Below, piece after piece: positions 9,311 to 17,440 of a stretch of DNA of 64,000 nucleotides. The stretch's first letter is position 1. Each line of letters opens with the position of its first letter. Position numbers and translations under genes: made by a program. Below the pieces are notes generated by a model that was not told where the DNA came from, ran no database searches, and saw nothing but the letters and a program-made list of their open reading frames with translations. Source of the DNA: Flexilinea sp. (GTDB taxonomy: Bacteria; Chloroflexota; Anaerolineae; Anaerolineales; Anaerolineaceae); contig JAFRIR010000113.1 of the NCBI GenBank assembly GCA_017432685.1, forward strand, positions 23,673-87,672, in the 5' to 3' direction.

Positions 9311-9316
9311 ATTATA
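9311..9316 (-). promoter_or_regulatory. -10 box upstream of the 567-aa unknown gene
   Basis: TATAAT on the minus strand, 17 nt before the ATG at 9293, leaving a short leader of about 11 nt that contains GGAGGTG. No clear -35 element is visible. Confidence 0.4.
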
Positions 9317-9322
9317 ATTGAA

Positions 9323-12184
9323 TTAATGGTTCTCCGGCGAGATATAAATCTCTCCCTGATCAGTCTGGATCACAGTTCCTTCATTCTTCTCGGGAACAGG
9401 TTGATTCAGAAATCTGTAATCAAAATTCTGATCAGGCCAGTCAATCGTTTCCGATACAGTTCTTTCGAGACGAACATGATTGACTTTTTCAAAATATTGA
9501 CCGTTCTCACGAATCATGCGGATCCTCAGAAAATAGTTGCCATCCTCAATGCCGTAAGTATACCAGTCTGCAATCGCTCCCGGTTCATAATGAGACTCCA
9601 TAAGATTGTTGGCAATGATCATCCAGTTTTCCGGTTCTTCTGCCCTGGCAAACTCCACACTATATGGATAGACTCCATCCAGAGCATAAATGACAGCAGT
9701 AATATCGACATGATCATCACGAATGACTGTTCCATCCGCAGGAGAAACAAGCTCCACAATCGGATAGCCGCAAGGCGGGTAAAGGATCTCTCCTTCGGGG
9801 ATAAAGTCCAGGTCTTCTGCATGGATTTGTTCCGCCCATTGCCTTCCGGCTGCGGTGCCTTTGATCCAGTTCTGAGCTTCTTTTTCTCGCACGTTCAGAA
9901 ATTGTTTTAATTCAGCCCTGGAAACACAATCTGCAGAAACAAGTTTTCCGCTCCATGAATCATAATAATAGGATGAAATAAACCCTTCATTCTCCGACAA
10001 AGGCGGCTGATATTTCGCAAAGACCTCCCATTTCCGGTTATTACAATTCGCACCCGGTCTGGTTCCGGAATCCGCACAGATCATCACATCTTCAATCCCC
10101 TGCGGACGATTAAAACCGGCGTTCCGAATTCCGCTGCGTACGGCAGCTATTGCTTCCATGATGTTGTGCCAGACCGGAGCAGCCCCTGTAACACCGGTAG
10201 ACGCGGTCATCGGCCGATTATCCGCGTTTCCGACCCAAACCCCAACGACGATACCTGCATTATACCCAATTGTCCAATTGTCTTTGTAATCATTTGTTGT
10301 GCCTGTTTTCACCGCTGCAGGGAAAGATAAATTCAAAATTGAACCCTGTCCAAACCCGAGAATACGAGCATTGTCGTCTGAAAGGATCGATGAAATCTGA
10401 TAAGCGTATTCTTCATTCAGCACTTTTTCAGGGACAGGCACACCGGGATCATAAATCGTTTGTCCCTGATGATCCGTGATTTTCAGGATCCCCCGCGCGG
10501 GAATATACTCACCATTGTTCGCAAAGACAGCATATGCATTGGTCAATTCCAGCAAGGTCACTTCACCGCCGCCAAGCGATACAGCCAATCCATATCCGGG
10601 TTTATCGAGCGAATCTACATGCAGACGTTTCGCAAAGGGAATGAATCCTTCTACCGTCTCTGTTTCCGGTTCATCATATAAACCAACATATTCCAATGCT
10701 TTTACAGCAGGGATATTCAAAGAAGAGCCCAGCGCTTCCCGGGCTAAAACCGGCCCGTGAAATAAACCGTCATAATTTGTCGGATGATATGGCGGAGAAT
10801 ACAGCAGGTCTTCCTGTTTCCCGGTGGGAGAGAAATCAGTTTCCACATCCCAAATCAATGTTGCAGGTGTCCAACCTTTCTCAAAGGCAGCAGCATAGAT
10901 TAGCGGTTTGATGGCTGACCCGGGCTGTCTGGGAGAAACTGACATGTTCACCTGTCCGGCATTTTCCGTATCCTGAAAATCCGGAGAACCAACCATTGCC
11001 AAAATATCACCGTTTTTTGGATCCATCACAATTACCGCGCCGTTATGAACATTGATTTTCTGGATCTCATCTATCTGATCTTTCAGTGATTGCTCAGCAA
11101 TGTCCTGAATTTGAGGATCTAAGGTTGTATAAACCGTGTATCCGGAACGGTACAAGGAATCCGCACCGTATTTTGTTTCAAGCATCTGATAAATATAGTT
11201 GACCCAATGCGGATACTTGATCATGAAAACACCGGGAACAAATTCAAAATTTTCAATTTTCCAAATCGAATCACTCACCATCACGGGATCGATTTTCACA
11301 CATTCAGCCCCATTTCGAAGTGAAAGACATCCTCGTTCTGCACTCAGGTTGTACGAAAGCAGAAGAACAGTCTTAAATCTTGCAAGAACCGCAGCTCTGT
11401 TACTGAAAATATCATAATACCCGGGAGCCTGAGGCAGTCCGGCAAGGAATGCAGCTTCCCCAAGGTCAAGGTTTTTTGCGGATTTCTTGAAATATGTTTG
11501 GGCGGCTGCTTCAATGCCATAGGCATGATTTCCGTAATAGTTTTCATTCAGATAAATTTCAAGAATCTCATCTTTTGAATAACGGCGGGTTATCTCAGCA
11601 GCAAGAATAATTTCTTTTATTTTTCGGTCAACGGTTCTTTCATATCGTTCCGTTTGCGACATCAGCAGATTTCTGGTCAGCTGTTGTGTGATCGTCGAAG
11701 CCCCTGAAACAGTCTCACCGGATTCTGCATTTTGAAAAAAGGCACGAACAATGGCACGAACATCAAAACCGGGATGATTATAATAATCCTGGTCCTCCAC
11801 AGCGATTACAGCAGCCAAAACATAAGGAGATATCTCATCAAGCGTTACATAATCCCGTCGTCCGGCTTCCGGAGGAACAACCTCATATAAAAGATTCTGC
11901 TGCCGGTCCATAATTCGAAGCGTTTCAAACTGCGATGCCTTTGCACGCAGATCCGAAACATCCGGGAGCTTCATCACGATATATGTATAAAGGCAGAATA
12001 AGCCGACAAATAAAAACAGCAGAAAAACAAGCAAAAGAATTAAAAACGGTTTCAGACAGCCTTTTTTTTGCTTTTCTGATTTTTTTCTCTTGTCCTGTTC
12101 TCCTTCAAAATTCAGGTTTAAACCTGCTGGAGGAGTCGGGTGCAATTCGTTTTTCCGTTCCATCTGCCATTCCATAATAATCAT
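9323..12184 (-). CDS. Class A penicillin-binding protein (PBP1A/1C type, GT51 + transpeptidase)
   Basis: A 953-aa bifunctional peptidoglycan synthase. It has a cytoplasmic Lys-rich N-terminus, a transmembrane helix (~46-70), a glycosyltransferase-51 domain with EDQDYYNHPG (~130-139) and GASTITQQL, and a transpeptidase domain with the active-site SAIK (~422), SLN (about 490) and KTGT (~626). The C-terminal ~200 residues form an extra domain with an Ig-like part. Cysteines at CADSGTRPGANC may pair. Candidate starts are 12184, 12175 and 12163. A promoter TTGACC-17-TAGAAT ends 9 nt before the first ATG, so translation from 12184 would be nearly leaderless. Confidence 0.93.
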   Translation of the reverse strand: MIIMEWQMERKNELHPTPPAGLNLNFEGEQDKRKKSEKQKKGCLKPFLILLLVFLLFLFVGLFCLYTYIVMKLPDVSDLRAKASQFETLRIMDRQQNLLYEVVPPEAGRRDYVTLDEISPYVLAAVIAVEDQDYYNHPGFDVRAIVRAFFQNAESGETVSGASTITQQLTRNLLMSQTERYERTVDRKIKEIILAAEITRRYSKDEILEIYLNENYYGNHAYGIEAAAQTYFKKSAKNLDLGEAAFLAGLPQAPGYYDIFSNRAAVLARFKTVLLLSYNLSAERGCLSLRNGAECVKIDPVMVSDSIWKIENFEFVPGVFMIKYPHWVNYIYQMLETKYGADSLYRSGYTVYTTLDPQIQDIAEQSLKDQIDEIQKINVHNGAVIVMDPKNGDILAMVGSPDFQDTENAGQVNMSVSPRQPGSAIKPLIYAAAFEKGWTPATLIWDVETDFSPTGKQEDLLYSPPYHPTNYDGLFHGPVLAREALGSSLNIPAVKALEYVGLYDEPETETVEGFIPFAKRLHVDSLDKPGYGLAVSLGGGEVTLLELTNAYAVFANNGEYIPARGILKITDHQGQTIYDPGVPVPEKVLNEEYAYQISSILSDDNARILGFGQGSILNLSFPAAVKTGTTNDYKDNWTIGYNAGIVVGVWVGNADNRPMTASTGVTGAAPVWHNIMEAIAAVRSGIRNAGFNRPQGIEDVMICADSGTRPGANCNNRKWEVFAKYQPPLSENEGFISSYYYDSWSGKLVSADCVSRAELKQFLNVREKEAQNWIKGTAAGRQWAEQIHAEDLDFIPEGEILYPPCGYPIVELVSPADGTVIRDDHVDITAVIYALDGVYPYSVEFARAEEPENWMIIANNLMESHYEPGAIADWYTYGIEDGNYFLRIRMIRENGQYFEKVNHVRLERTVSETIDWPDQNFDYRFLNQPVPEKNEGTVIQTDQGEIYISPENH

Positions 12185-12193
12185 ATATTTATA

Positions 12194-12222
12194 ATTCTAA
12201 TTTTTCAGTTCCGATTGGTCAA
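12194..12222 (-). promoter_or_regulatory. Sigma-70-type promoter of the PBP gene
   Basis: On the minus strand TTGACC (12217-12222) and TAGAAT (12194-12199) are separated by exactly 17 bp. The expected start of transcription is near 12187, about 3 nt before the ATG at 12184. Confidence 0.55.
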
Positions 12223-12260
12223 TAGTTTTATGAAGTCAGGATTAATACGGACATGATTGA

Positions 12261-12269
12261 TGATATAAT
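12261..12269 (+). promoter_or_regulatory. Extended -10 promoter of the c-di-AMP receptor pair
   Basis: TGATATAAT, a perfect extended -10, 34 nt before the ATG at 12304; transcription should start near 12276. No clear -35. The same nonamer occurs before several other genes in the window. Confidence 0.55.
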
Positions 12270-12303
12270 GTAGACAAACATTCATGTGAAGGAGGGCTCT
12301 TAT

Positions 12304-12642
12304 ATGGAATCGAAACAGGAAAGCAATCTTTTGTTTGCCGTTGTCCAGGCTTTGGATGCTGATATTGCTCAACACGCCTTAAAAAGTATCGGGATTGATT
12401 CCTATCAAATGCCCAGCGTAGGCGGCTTTCTTGGACGGAAGAACGTTACACTCATTATCGATTGTCCAGAAGAAAGTAATGAAGAAGTTTTGCGCATTCT
12501 GAAGAATTCATGCAGCCAGCGAATCGAATTCATCAACCTTCCCATTGAAAACGCTCAACAGGCTATCCCTACCCCGACCCAGGTTTCCGTCGGCGGAGCA
12601 GCCATTTTTGAACTGACTGCAGATAAAATCATAAAACTGTAA
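12304..12642 (+). CDS. PII-like cyclic-di-AMP receptor family protein, divergent paralogue
   Basis: A 112-aa protein of the DarA/PstA (CdAMP receptor) family. The ATG at 12304 is used because AAGGAGG lies at 12289-12295; the in-frame GTG upstream overlaps that site. The family frame is recognisable: an opening strand (LLFAVVQALD), the loop VGGFLGRKN followed by VTLIIDCPEE, and the C-terminal VSVGGAAIFELT strand. The normally invariant STGGFL-x2-GN loop is altered (SVGGFLGRKN), so ligand binding may differ. A second, shorter paralogue follows 15 bp downstream. The protein is probably a small cytosolic regulator that senses c-di-AMP or has lost ligand binding. Confidence 0.8.
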   Translation: MESKQESNLLFAVVQALDADIAQHALKSIGIDSYQMPSVGGFLGRKNVTLIIDCPEESNEEVLRILKNSCSQRIEFINLPIENAQQAIPTPTQVSVGGAAIFELTADKIIKL

Positions 12643-12657
12643 GAAAGGACGAGCTGA

Positions 12658-12918
12658 ATGAAACTTATCATCACAATTATTCCGGGGAATGAATGCGACA
12701 ACATCTCAATGGCTCTGACTGAAAGAAAGTTCCGTGTGACGAAAATTGCCTCAACAGGAGGCTTTTTACGCAAGGGAAACGCCACACTGCTCGTCGGTGT
12801 TGACGATGAGAAGCTTGATGAAGCCATCAGTCTGATCAAAAAAGGTGCAGAAAACACCAATGAACAGCAGAAAGGCGTTCTATTTGTAGTCAAAGTAGAT
12901 AAATTCATTCATTTCTAA
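12658..12918 (+). CDS. darA: PII-like cyclic-di-AMP receptor (short form)
   Basis: An 86-aa member of the DarA/PstA family. The core is canonical: a first strand MKLIITIIPG, the helix, then TKIASTGGFLRKGNATLLVG followed by VDDEKLDE, which matches the c-di-AMP-binding loop of the family. Compared with the usual ~109 aa it lacks most of the large B-loop before the last strand. AAGGACGAG gives a reasonable Shine-Dalgarno. It is co-transcribed with the longer, loop-altered paralogue just upstream. Members bind c-di-AMP as trimers in Firmicutes; whether the two proteins here form a mixed trimer is open. Confidence 0.85.
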   Translation: MKLIITIIPGNECDNISMALTERKFRVTKIASTGGFLRKGNATLLVGVDDEKLDEAISLIKKGAENTNEQQKGVLFVVKVDKFIHF

Positions 12919-13004
12919 TTTATTTAATCGATTTCTAATGAACTTTTTTGAAAAAATTCGGTATTATTAAATAAATAATATTGGTCAAGAAAGGAAAATC
13001 AAAA

Positions 13005-13952
13005 ATGAACTATTCTCGCGCTTTTTCTTATGTATTTGAAGATAAAAACTGGCTTTCGAAAATCCTGATTGCCGGATTAATTTCCCTGATCCCGATTATC
13101 GGACAGTTTTATCTTTGTGGATGGATGGTTGAAATCGTTCGCCGCACAAAAGCCGGACGGACTGACATTTTGCCGACCACCCATTTCACTTACTTTCTGA
13201 CCCTCGGGCTGAAGGTATTTGTAGTCTGCCTGATCTATTCGATTCCGGTGATCATTCTTTCCTGTATTCTCGGACTGATGAACACATCGGTAGAAAGCTC
13301 AGACAGCAACATGATCGCCATCATTTTCACCGGTATGGGATGTCTCGGCAGCATTCTGACTTTCGTAGTGAACGTAGCGGTTTCCCTTCTCGGCACTTAT
13401 GGTATCATCAGACTTGCTGAAACAGACCAGATCAAAGCCTGTCTTGATTTTAATGATGCCTTCAACACCATCAAAGATAACATTGGCACCTTCATCATCG
13501 TTGAATTGCTCGCACTGGTTGCAGGGCTCATCCAGGGAGCCGGTTTCATTATTTGCTTTGTCGGTGCAATTCTCACCGTTCCCTACGGCGTTGCTGTTAC
13601 AGGAAATCTGGTCGGCCAGCTGTGGGATAACCTTAAAGTGAATCCCACCGGCAGCAAACCCCGTCGCACAACTGTGAACGAACCTGCAAATGATATTATT
13701 GAAGAAGCTCCTTTCACAAAGGTAGAGGAAATTGAAAAGCAGGTTTCCGATGTTCCTGAAGAACCGAAAAACGAAGAAATTGTTATTGATGCAGCAGAGC
13801 CAATAATTGAAGAAACAGAACAGGTCATATCTGATCAAGTTCAAACCGAAGCGGTTCCCGAATCAGAAACACCTGTTGATGAAGCTCCAACTGCAGAGGC
13901 TGAACCTCAGGAAGAAGAAAAACCCGATACAGATATTCCCTCTTTCGAATAA
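13005..13952 (+). CDS. DUF4013 membrane protein with acidic C-terminal tail
   Basis: A 315-aa protein. ATG 13005 is preferred over the upstream TTG (12981) because AAGAAAGG precedes it. The first ~215 residues match the DUF4013 pattern: YVFEDKNWLSKILIAGLISL, then GWMVEIVRRTKAG, with about four or five transmembrane segments. The last ~95 residues form a Glu/Pro-rich, highly acidic, probably disordered cytoplasmic tail. It follows the c-di-AMP receptor genes by 86 bp on the same strand and ends at a terminator shared with the convergent gene. The function of DUF4013 is unknown. Confidence 0.8.
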   Translation: MNYSRAFSYVFEDKNWLSKILIAGLISLIPIIGQFYLCGWMVEIVRRTKAGRTDILPTTHFTYFLTLGLKVFVVCLIYSIPVIILSCILGLMNTSVESSDSNMIAIIFTGMGCLGSILTFVVNVAVSLLGTYGIIRLAETDQIKACLDFNDAFNTIKDNIGTFIIVELLALVAGLIQGAGFIICFVGAILTVPYGVAVTGNLVGQLWDNLKVNPTGSKPRRTTVNEPANDIIEEAPFTKVEEIEKQVSDVPEEPKNEEIVIDAAEPIIEETEQVISDQVQTEAVPESETPVDEAPTAEAEPQEEEKPDTDIPSFE

Positions 13953-13975
13953 TAGAGATACCTTATCAAAAAAAA

Positions 13976-14003
13976 GCCATCCTCATTATGGGGATGGTTT
14001 TTT
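13976..14003. terminator. Bidirectional terminator between convergent genes
   Basis: A hairpin CCATCC / GGATGG (13977-13982 with 13992-13997), preceded by a run of eight A and followed by six T, so it can act in both directions. It serves the DUF4013 gene and overlaps the last codons of the convergent DUF6311 gene. Confidence 0.75.
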
Positions 14004-15575
14004 ATTTACTATGATCCAACCATCTGTTTTGTTGATCTCAGCACCTTCACAGAAATCAAGGTCCAAAGGATATTCTGCTTCGCTGAGATAAACATAGGTT
14101 GAATCGGGTTGTATTTGGGAACAGGTCAGATGAAACATTTCCAACTTATCGCCGCCATAAACATGTTCAATAGGCCGGGCATTCGCATTCATATTGAAGG
14201 TCATATGATGATCGGCTGCGAAAAGAGCAAGTGCGTCAACAGCCTTCGGATCTCCCTCTGAACAATTTAGATGGATCACTCCATCAGGAATCGACTCCTG
14301 CAAAGAAGCACTTAATTCAGGCAAATTATTACCAGGATTTCGGAATCGTTCTGCAGTTTGCCGGTGAAATTCATTCAAGTCAGCTGTTTGGATCAATACA
14401 CAAAACAGAACAATAAAGATAACATATTTATCGTTTTCCGCTTTTTTTGCAAGTACATAAAGCGATACAAACAAAACCAGGTAATACAACGGCCAGACAA
14501 GTCGTCCCGAAGAACGAAAGATGGAAAGCATTGAATTGATCTGTTCAGGTATTTTGAATTGCCAAACCAGTGTTTTATCAAAATATGCTTCGTTTGAGAC
14601 CCCTATCAACACAAGTAACATTGTCGGGACAAGATAGATAACAGTGTTTTTGATTAATTCTTTTCCGCAAAAAAAACAGACAGACAAAACCATCAAAATC
14701 AACCCAAGCCCCCAATAATTAAAGCCTTCATACTGTAAAGGGTTTGTCTCACGAGAGCACAGCAATGATGGTATGGAATCCGGATTAATGAAAGCATTCA
14801 GGTTCATAGAAAGCTCTGCATAACTCCCTGTTTGAGGAAGAATATGAGAGTAACCAAAGATATAATAACCTGCAAATAAAGCCAATGCAAAAATGGCTGC
14901 GGGTATGATTATTTTGACAGCATGCTGCTTCTTTATCGCCATTCGAATCATTTGCAACACCAGGATAAAAGCAATCATCGGAATGAAATAGATATGGATC
15001 AGAAGCGCCGCTTCTGTCAAAAAGAACCAGCAGGGTAGATTCCAGCGTTTTTCAAAATTCATTGCCAGCCAGACAGCAGCCAGTATCAGCCAGTGAGCTG
15101 TCAGCGTGTCGTGGATCAAAGCACGCTGCAAAATGACCGGGTTGAGTATAGAGATGAATACACCTGCCAACGTAAAGGAAACTCTATGGGTCAGATGCCA
15201 GCAGATCATACCCGAGAATAGAGCGATCAGCAGAAAAGAAAGGACGATCCATATGCCATTGAACTGAAATTCATCCGGTAAAACACAGTTTAACGGTTTC
15301 AGCAACAGACAGAACAATGGGTTTGAATCCGTGACTATGACCGAAGTACCGACAGGATAATTCAGATTTCTCATAAAAAAAACATACCGGTTCCAGCCAT
15401 CATTTCGAAAAAAACGCCAACCAAGGTAATGCTGGAGATTATCTCCGCCACCATTTTTCACCCACCCGCTATTCAGTGGGTCGAGATTCTGCGGTGTAAA
15501 AATGATCAGAATAAAAAGCAGGGAAACGAGACAACCGGTCAAGATGGACAAATTTTTTTTATATCTTTCACTCAT
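13986..15575 (-). CDS. DUF6311-type multi-pass membrane protein (GT-C-like glycosyltransferase)
   Basis: A 529-aa polytopic membrane protein with about ten hydrophobic segments. The N-terminal luminal loop shows the family pattern GGDNLQHYLGWRFFRND, then YPVGTSVIVTDSNPLFCLLLKPL, which is shared with the 577-aa protein at 47220; the acidic DN/DS pairs resemble GT-C catalytic positions. The C-terminal ~120 residues are a soluble extracytoplasmic domain. Such proteins probably transfer sugars from polyprenyl phosphate donors to surface glycans. The gene stands alone, divergent from the amidase-like gene. Confidence 0.72.
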   Translation of the reverse strand: MSERYKKNLSILTGCLVSLLFILIIFTPQNLDPLNSGWVKNGGGDNLQHYLGWRFFRNDGWNRYVFFMRNLNYPVGTSVIVTDSNPLFCLLLKPLNCVLPDEFQFNGIWIVLSFLLIALFSGMICWHLTHRVSFTLAGVFISILNPVILQRALIHDTLTAHWLILAAVWLAMNFEKRWNLPCWFFLTEAALLIHIYFIPMIAFILVLQMIRMAIKKQHAVKIIIPAAIFALALFAGYYIFGYSHILPQTGSYAELSMNLNAFINPDSIPSLLCSRETNPLQYEGFNYWGLGLILMVLSVCFFCGKELIKNTVIYLVPTMLLVLIGVSNEAYFDKTLVWQFKIPEQINSMLSIFRSSGRLVWPLYYLVLFVSLYVLAKKAENDKYVIFIVLFCVLIQTADLNEFHRQTAERFRNPGNNLPELSASLQESIPDGVIHLNCSEGDPKAVDALALFAADHHMTFNMNANARPIEHVYGGDKLEMFHLTCSQIQPDSTYVYLSEAEYPLDLDFCEGAEINKTDGWIIVNKKPSP

Positions 15576-15654
15576 TTCTTTATCCCGTCAACTTCAGTGC
15601 AAAATTCTAACATAGTTCTAATCTAAAAATGATATATATTATGATAGCATAAAA

Positions 15655-15683
15655 TATAATAAGAATCAATACAGTGACACTGT
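15655..15683 (+). promoter_or_regulatory. -10 box with adjacent operator-like palindrome before the amidase gene
   Basis: TATAAT at 15655-15660 is followed by a perfect palindrome ACAGTG-A-CACTGT (15671-15683) that would cover positions about +5 to +17 of the transcript. A repressor could bind there. The TATAAT has no clear -35. Confidence 0.35.
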
Positions 15684-15782
15684 GTGATTTTAACAGATAG
15701 CTACAATCATATTCAAATGAGCATATGGAAAAGCAATGTTTATGGTAAACTTAAAAAAACGGATAAACAAATACTGACAACA

Positions 15783-16595
15783 ATGAAATCGTACTCCTTT
15801 TTCAAAGCCCTCTTCACCATTCTTTTCACAGCCTTAGTGACTGCGACGATTCTTGTTACCTTTTCACCAGGCGCAGAGTACATCGACCAATTTGTACCGC
15901 CAGCGGAATCAAATACTGTTGAGTTAAACGGGCAGAACAATCAAAAAAAGATCATCGGAATTCTCCCCGGTCATTATGGCTACGACAGCGGGTATCAATG
16001 CGGAGCAGATTATAATTTCGTAAAAGAATCCGATGTAAACCTGCGCCTGGCAGTGATGGTTCGAGACTATCTTGAAGCTCAGGGATATACGGTTGACTTT
16101 CTCCATGAATACGACCCGAAATTATCCAATTACACAGCCCTTGCACTCCTTTCCATCCACACAAACACCTGCAATGCAGATGATCCAAAACTCTCTGGCT
16201 TCAATATAACTACCGGTGGACAAAACACATATCCCAGTGAGAGCAAACGGCTTAACGACTGTCTGACTTATCACTATGCTCAGAATTCTGAGCTTGATTT
16301 TCTCGGAGAAAACTACACGCCCGGAGAAGAATCTCTCTATACATTCGATACAGTTAACAACTACACCACTATTTCTGTGATCCACGCCGGTTATCTTGAT
16401 AATGACTACCGAACTATTTCTGAAAAAACAAACAGCCTTGCGAGAGGGATCGCTGATGGAATCATTTGTTATGTTGAAGATGATACCGTGGGCAGCATCT
16501 ACAAGGCACAACCTGTCGACACATTATCGACACTCAATTCTTCACAGAAAACATATAAGATACCACTCTCTCAACCTATCGCAGAAAGGGAGTAA
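15783..16595 (+). CDS. N-acetylmuramoyl-L-alanine amidase family (Amidase_3) protein with altered active site
   Basis: A 270-aa protein from ATG 15783; the frame is open back to GTG 15684 and ATG 15717 and none has a good Shine-Dalgarno, so the start is uncertain. A signal anchor (about residues 6-25) is followed by an Amidase_3 fold: zinc ligands His in GILPGHYGYDSG, Glu in KESDVNLRLA and His in LLSIHTNTC. The catalytic Glu expected in the (V/I)E-x-GF segment is His here (SVIHAGYLDND). It may be a weak or non-hydrolytic wall-binding protein. It is followed 14 bp later by a small hypothetical gene. Confidence 0.78.
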   Translation: MKSYSFFKALFTILFTALVTATILVTFSPGAEYIDQFVPPAESNTVELNGQNNQKKIIGILPGHYGYDSGYQCGADYNFVKESDVNLRLAVMVRDYLEAQGYTVDFLHEYDPKLSNYTALALLSIHTNTCNADDPKLSGFNITTGGQNTYPSESKRLNDCLTYHYAQNSELDFLGENYTPGEESLYTFDTVNNYTTISVIHAGYLDNDYRTISEKTNSLARGIADGIICYVEDDTVGSIYKAQPVDTLSTLNSSQKTYKIPLSQPIAERE

Positions 16596-16609
16596 ACAGG
16601 AGGACGAAC

Positions 16610-17032
16610 ATGGCTAATAAAGCTTTTTTCGCTGGATTGATATACGATGAGAATGAAAACCTGATCGAAACAGCAACTATCGGAAATGATACTTTTTATG
16701 TTGTCGACGACTATGGATTTAAACGGCATATAGATTCCAGGGAGGTAGATGAAAAAATCGTACGCCTCTTCACAGACCAAATCAATGGAAATGAAGAATA
16801 TCTGGCAAACGCAGCTGCGAACATGACCGGAAAAACAGATTTATTTTCAATGGCTATGTTTAAAAACTCGCTTTTGAATATTGACAAGGAAATCGAATCA
16901 ATGTTTCGACAGGGACCGCCTCCGGGATTGTCAGAATTTCTCGGAATGTCCGGATTCAAAGTGAACATCGATCTTCACGGGAACATCACCAATGTGAATA
17001 TGCCCACCGCAGCAGGTGGTTCAGACGAATAA
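16610..17032 (+). CDS. Conserved hypothetical protein, 140 aa
   Basis: A soluble 140-aa protein preceded by a strong Shine-Dalgarno (AGGAGG). The first ~45 residues form a small beta module (AFFAGLIYDENENLIETATI, then YVVDDYGFKRHID). A helical middle contains VDEKIVRLFTDQI, and the C-terminus has a Gly/Pro turn (RQGPPPGLSEFLG) followed by two short strands. I do not recognise the family. It is translated just after the amidase-like gene and ends at a terminator. Confidence 0.65.
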   Translation: MANKAFFAGLIYDENENLIETATIGNDTFYVVDDYGFKRHIDSREVDEKIVRLFTDQINGNEEYLANAAANMTGKTDLFSMAMFKNSLLNIDKEIESMFRQGPPPGLSEFLGMSGFKVNIDLHGNITNVNMPTAAGGSDE

Positions 17033-17036
17033 TCAC

Positions 17037-17074
17037 AAACGGCTGCTTTATCAAAGGAAAAGCAGCCGTTTTCA
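17037..17074. terminator. Rho-independent terminator, usable from both sides
   Basis: Stem AACGGCTGCTT (17038-17048) pairs perfectly with AAGCAGCCGTT (17060-17070); the loop also contains CTTT/AAAG complementarity. T-rich sequence follows on the plus strand. It separates the 140-aa gene from the convergent 114-aa gene. Confidence 0.75.
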
Positions 17075-17095
17075 TCGCAAAGTATAGAAGAAGAT

Positions 17096-17440
17096 CTATT
17101 TCAGCTCACGAAGCAACTCGATAATTTCCTTCCAGTCATCTTCAAAGAAAAACAGGGTCGCACCCGGCATTTCGATCGAATAAATGTTATCTCCTTCCAC
17201 CTCTTCACAAGAAGCCAGATAGTTTTCTGTCTCAGCCAAAACACCGGTGGTACCGATTGGAATTTCCGTAAAATCGGCTTTGAATTCCATAAACTCTTCC
17301 CATTCTTCAACGTAAAAATGGACCGTTGTCCGACCGAATTCGACATGGAAGGTAACCTCTTCATCCGGTTCATATGCTTTCCATGCCATGAAATTTTCAG
17401 TCTTTGCGATTTCTTCTGTTTTAAAATCCATTTGAGCCAT
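17096..17440 (-). CDS. Hypothetical protein, 114 aa, acidic
   Basis: A 114-aa acidic soluble protein with two internally similar halves: VTFHVEFGRTTVHFYVEEWEEF and the later YSIEMPGATLFFFEDDWKEI share a strand, an aromatic run, then a W-E/K helix. This suggests a duplicated small alpha/beta unit. AGGAGG lies upstream of the ATG. The first 20 bp overlap the end of the AI-2E family permease gene, so the two are translationally coupled. Function unknown. Confidence 0.65.
   Translation of the reverse strand: MAQMDFKTEEIAKTENFMAWKAYEPDEEVTFHVEFGRTTVHFYVEEWEEFMEFKADFTEIPIGTTGVLAETENYLASCEEVEGDNIYSIEMPGATLFFFEDDWKEIIELLRELK

Noticed and set aside
12286..12303. GTG start six codons before the first c-di-AMP receptor
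   Set aside because: It would place the AAGGAGG ribosome-binding site inside the coding region.
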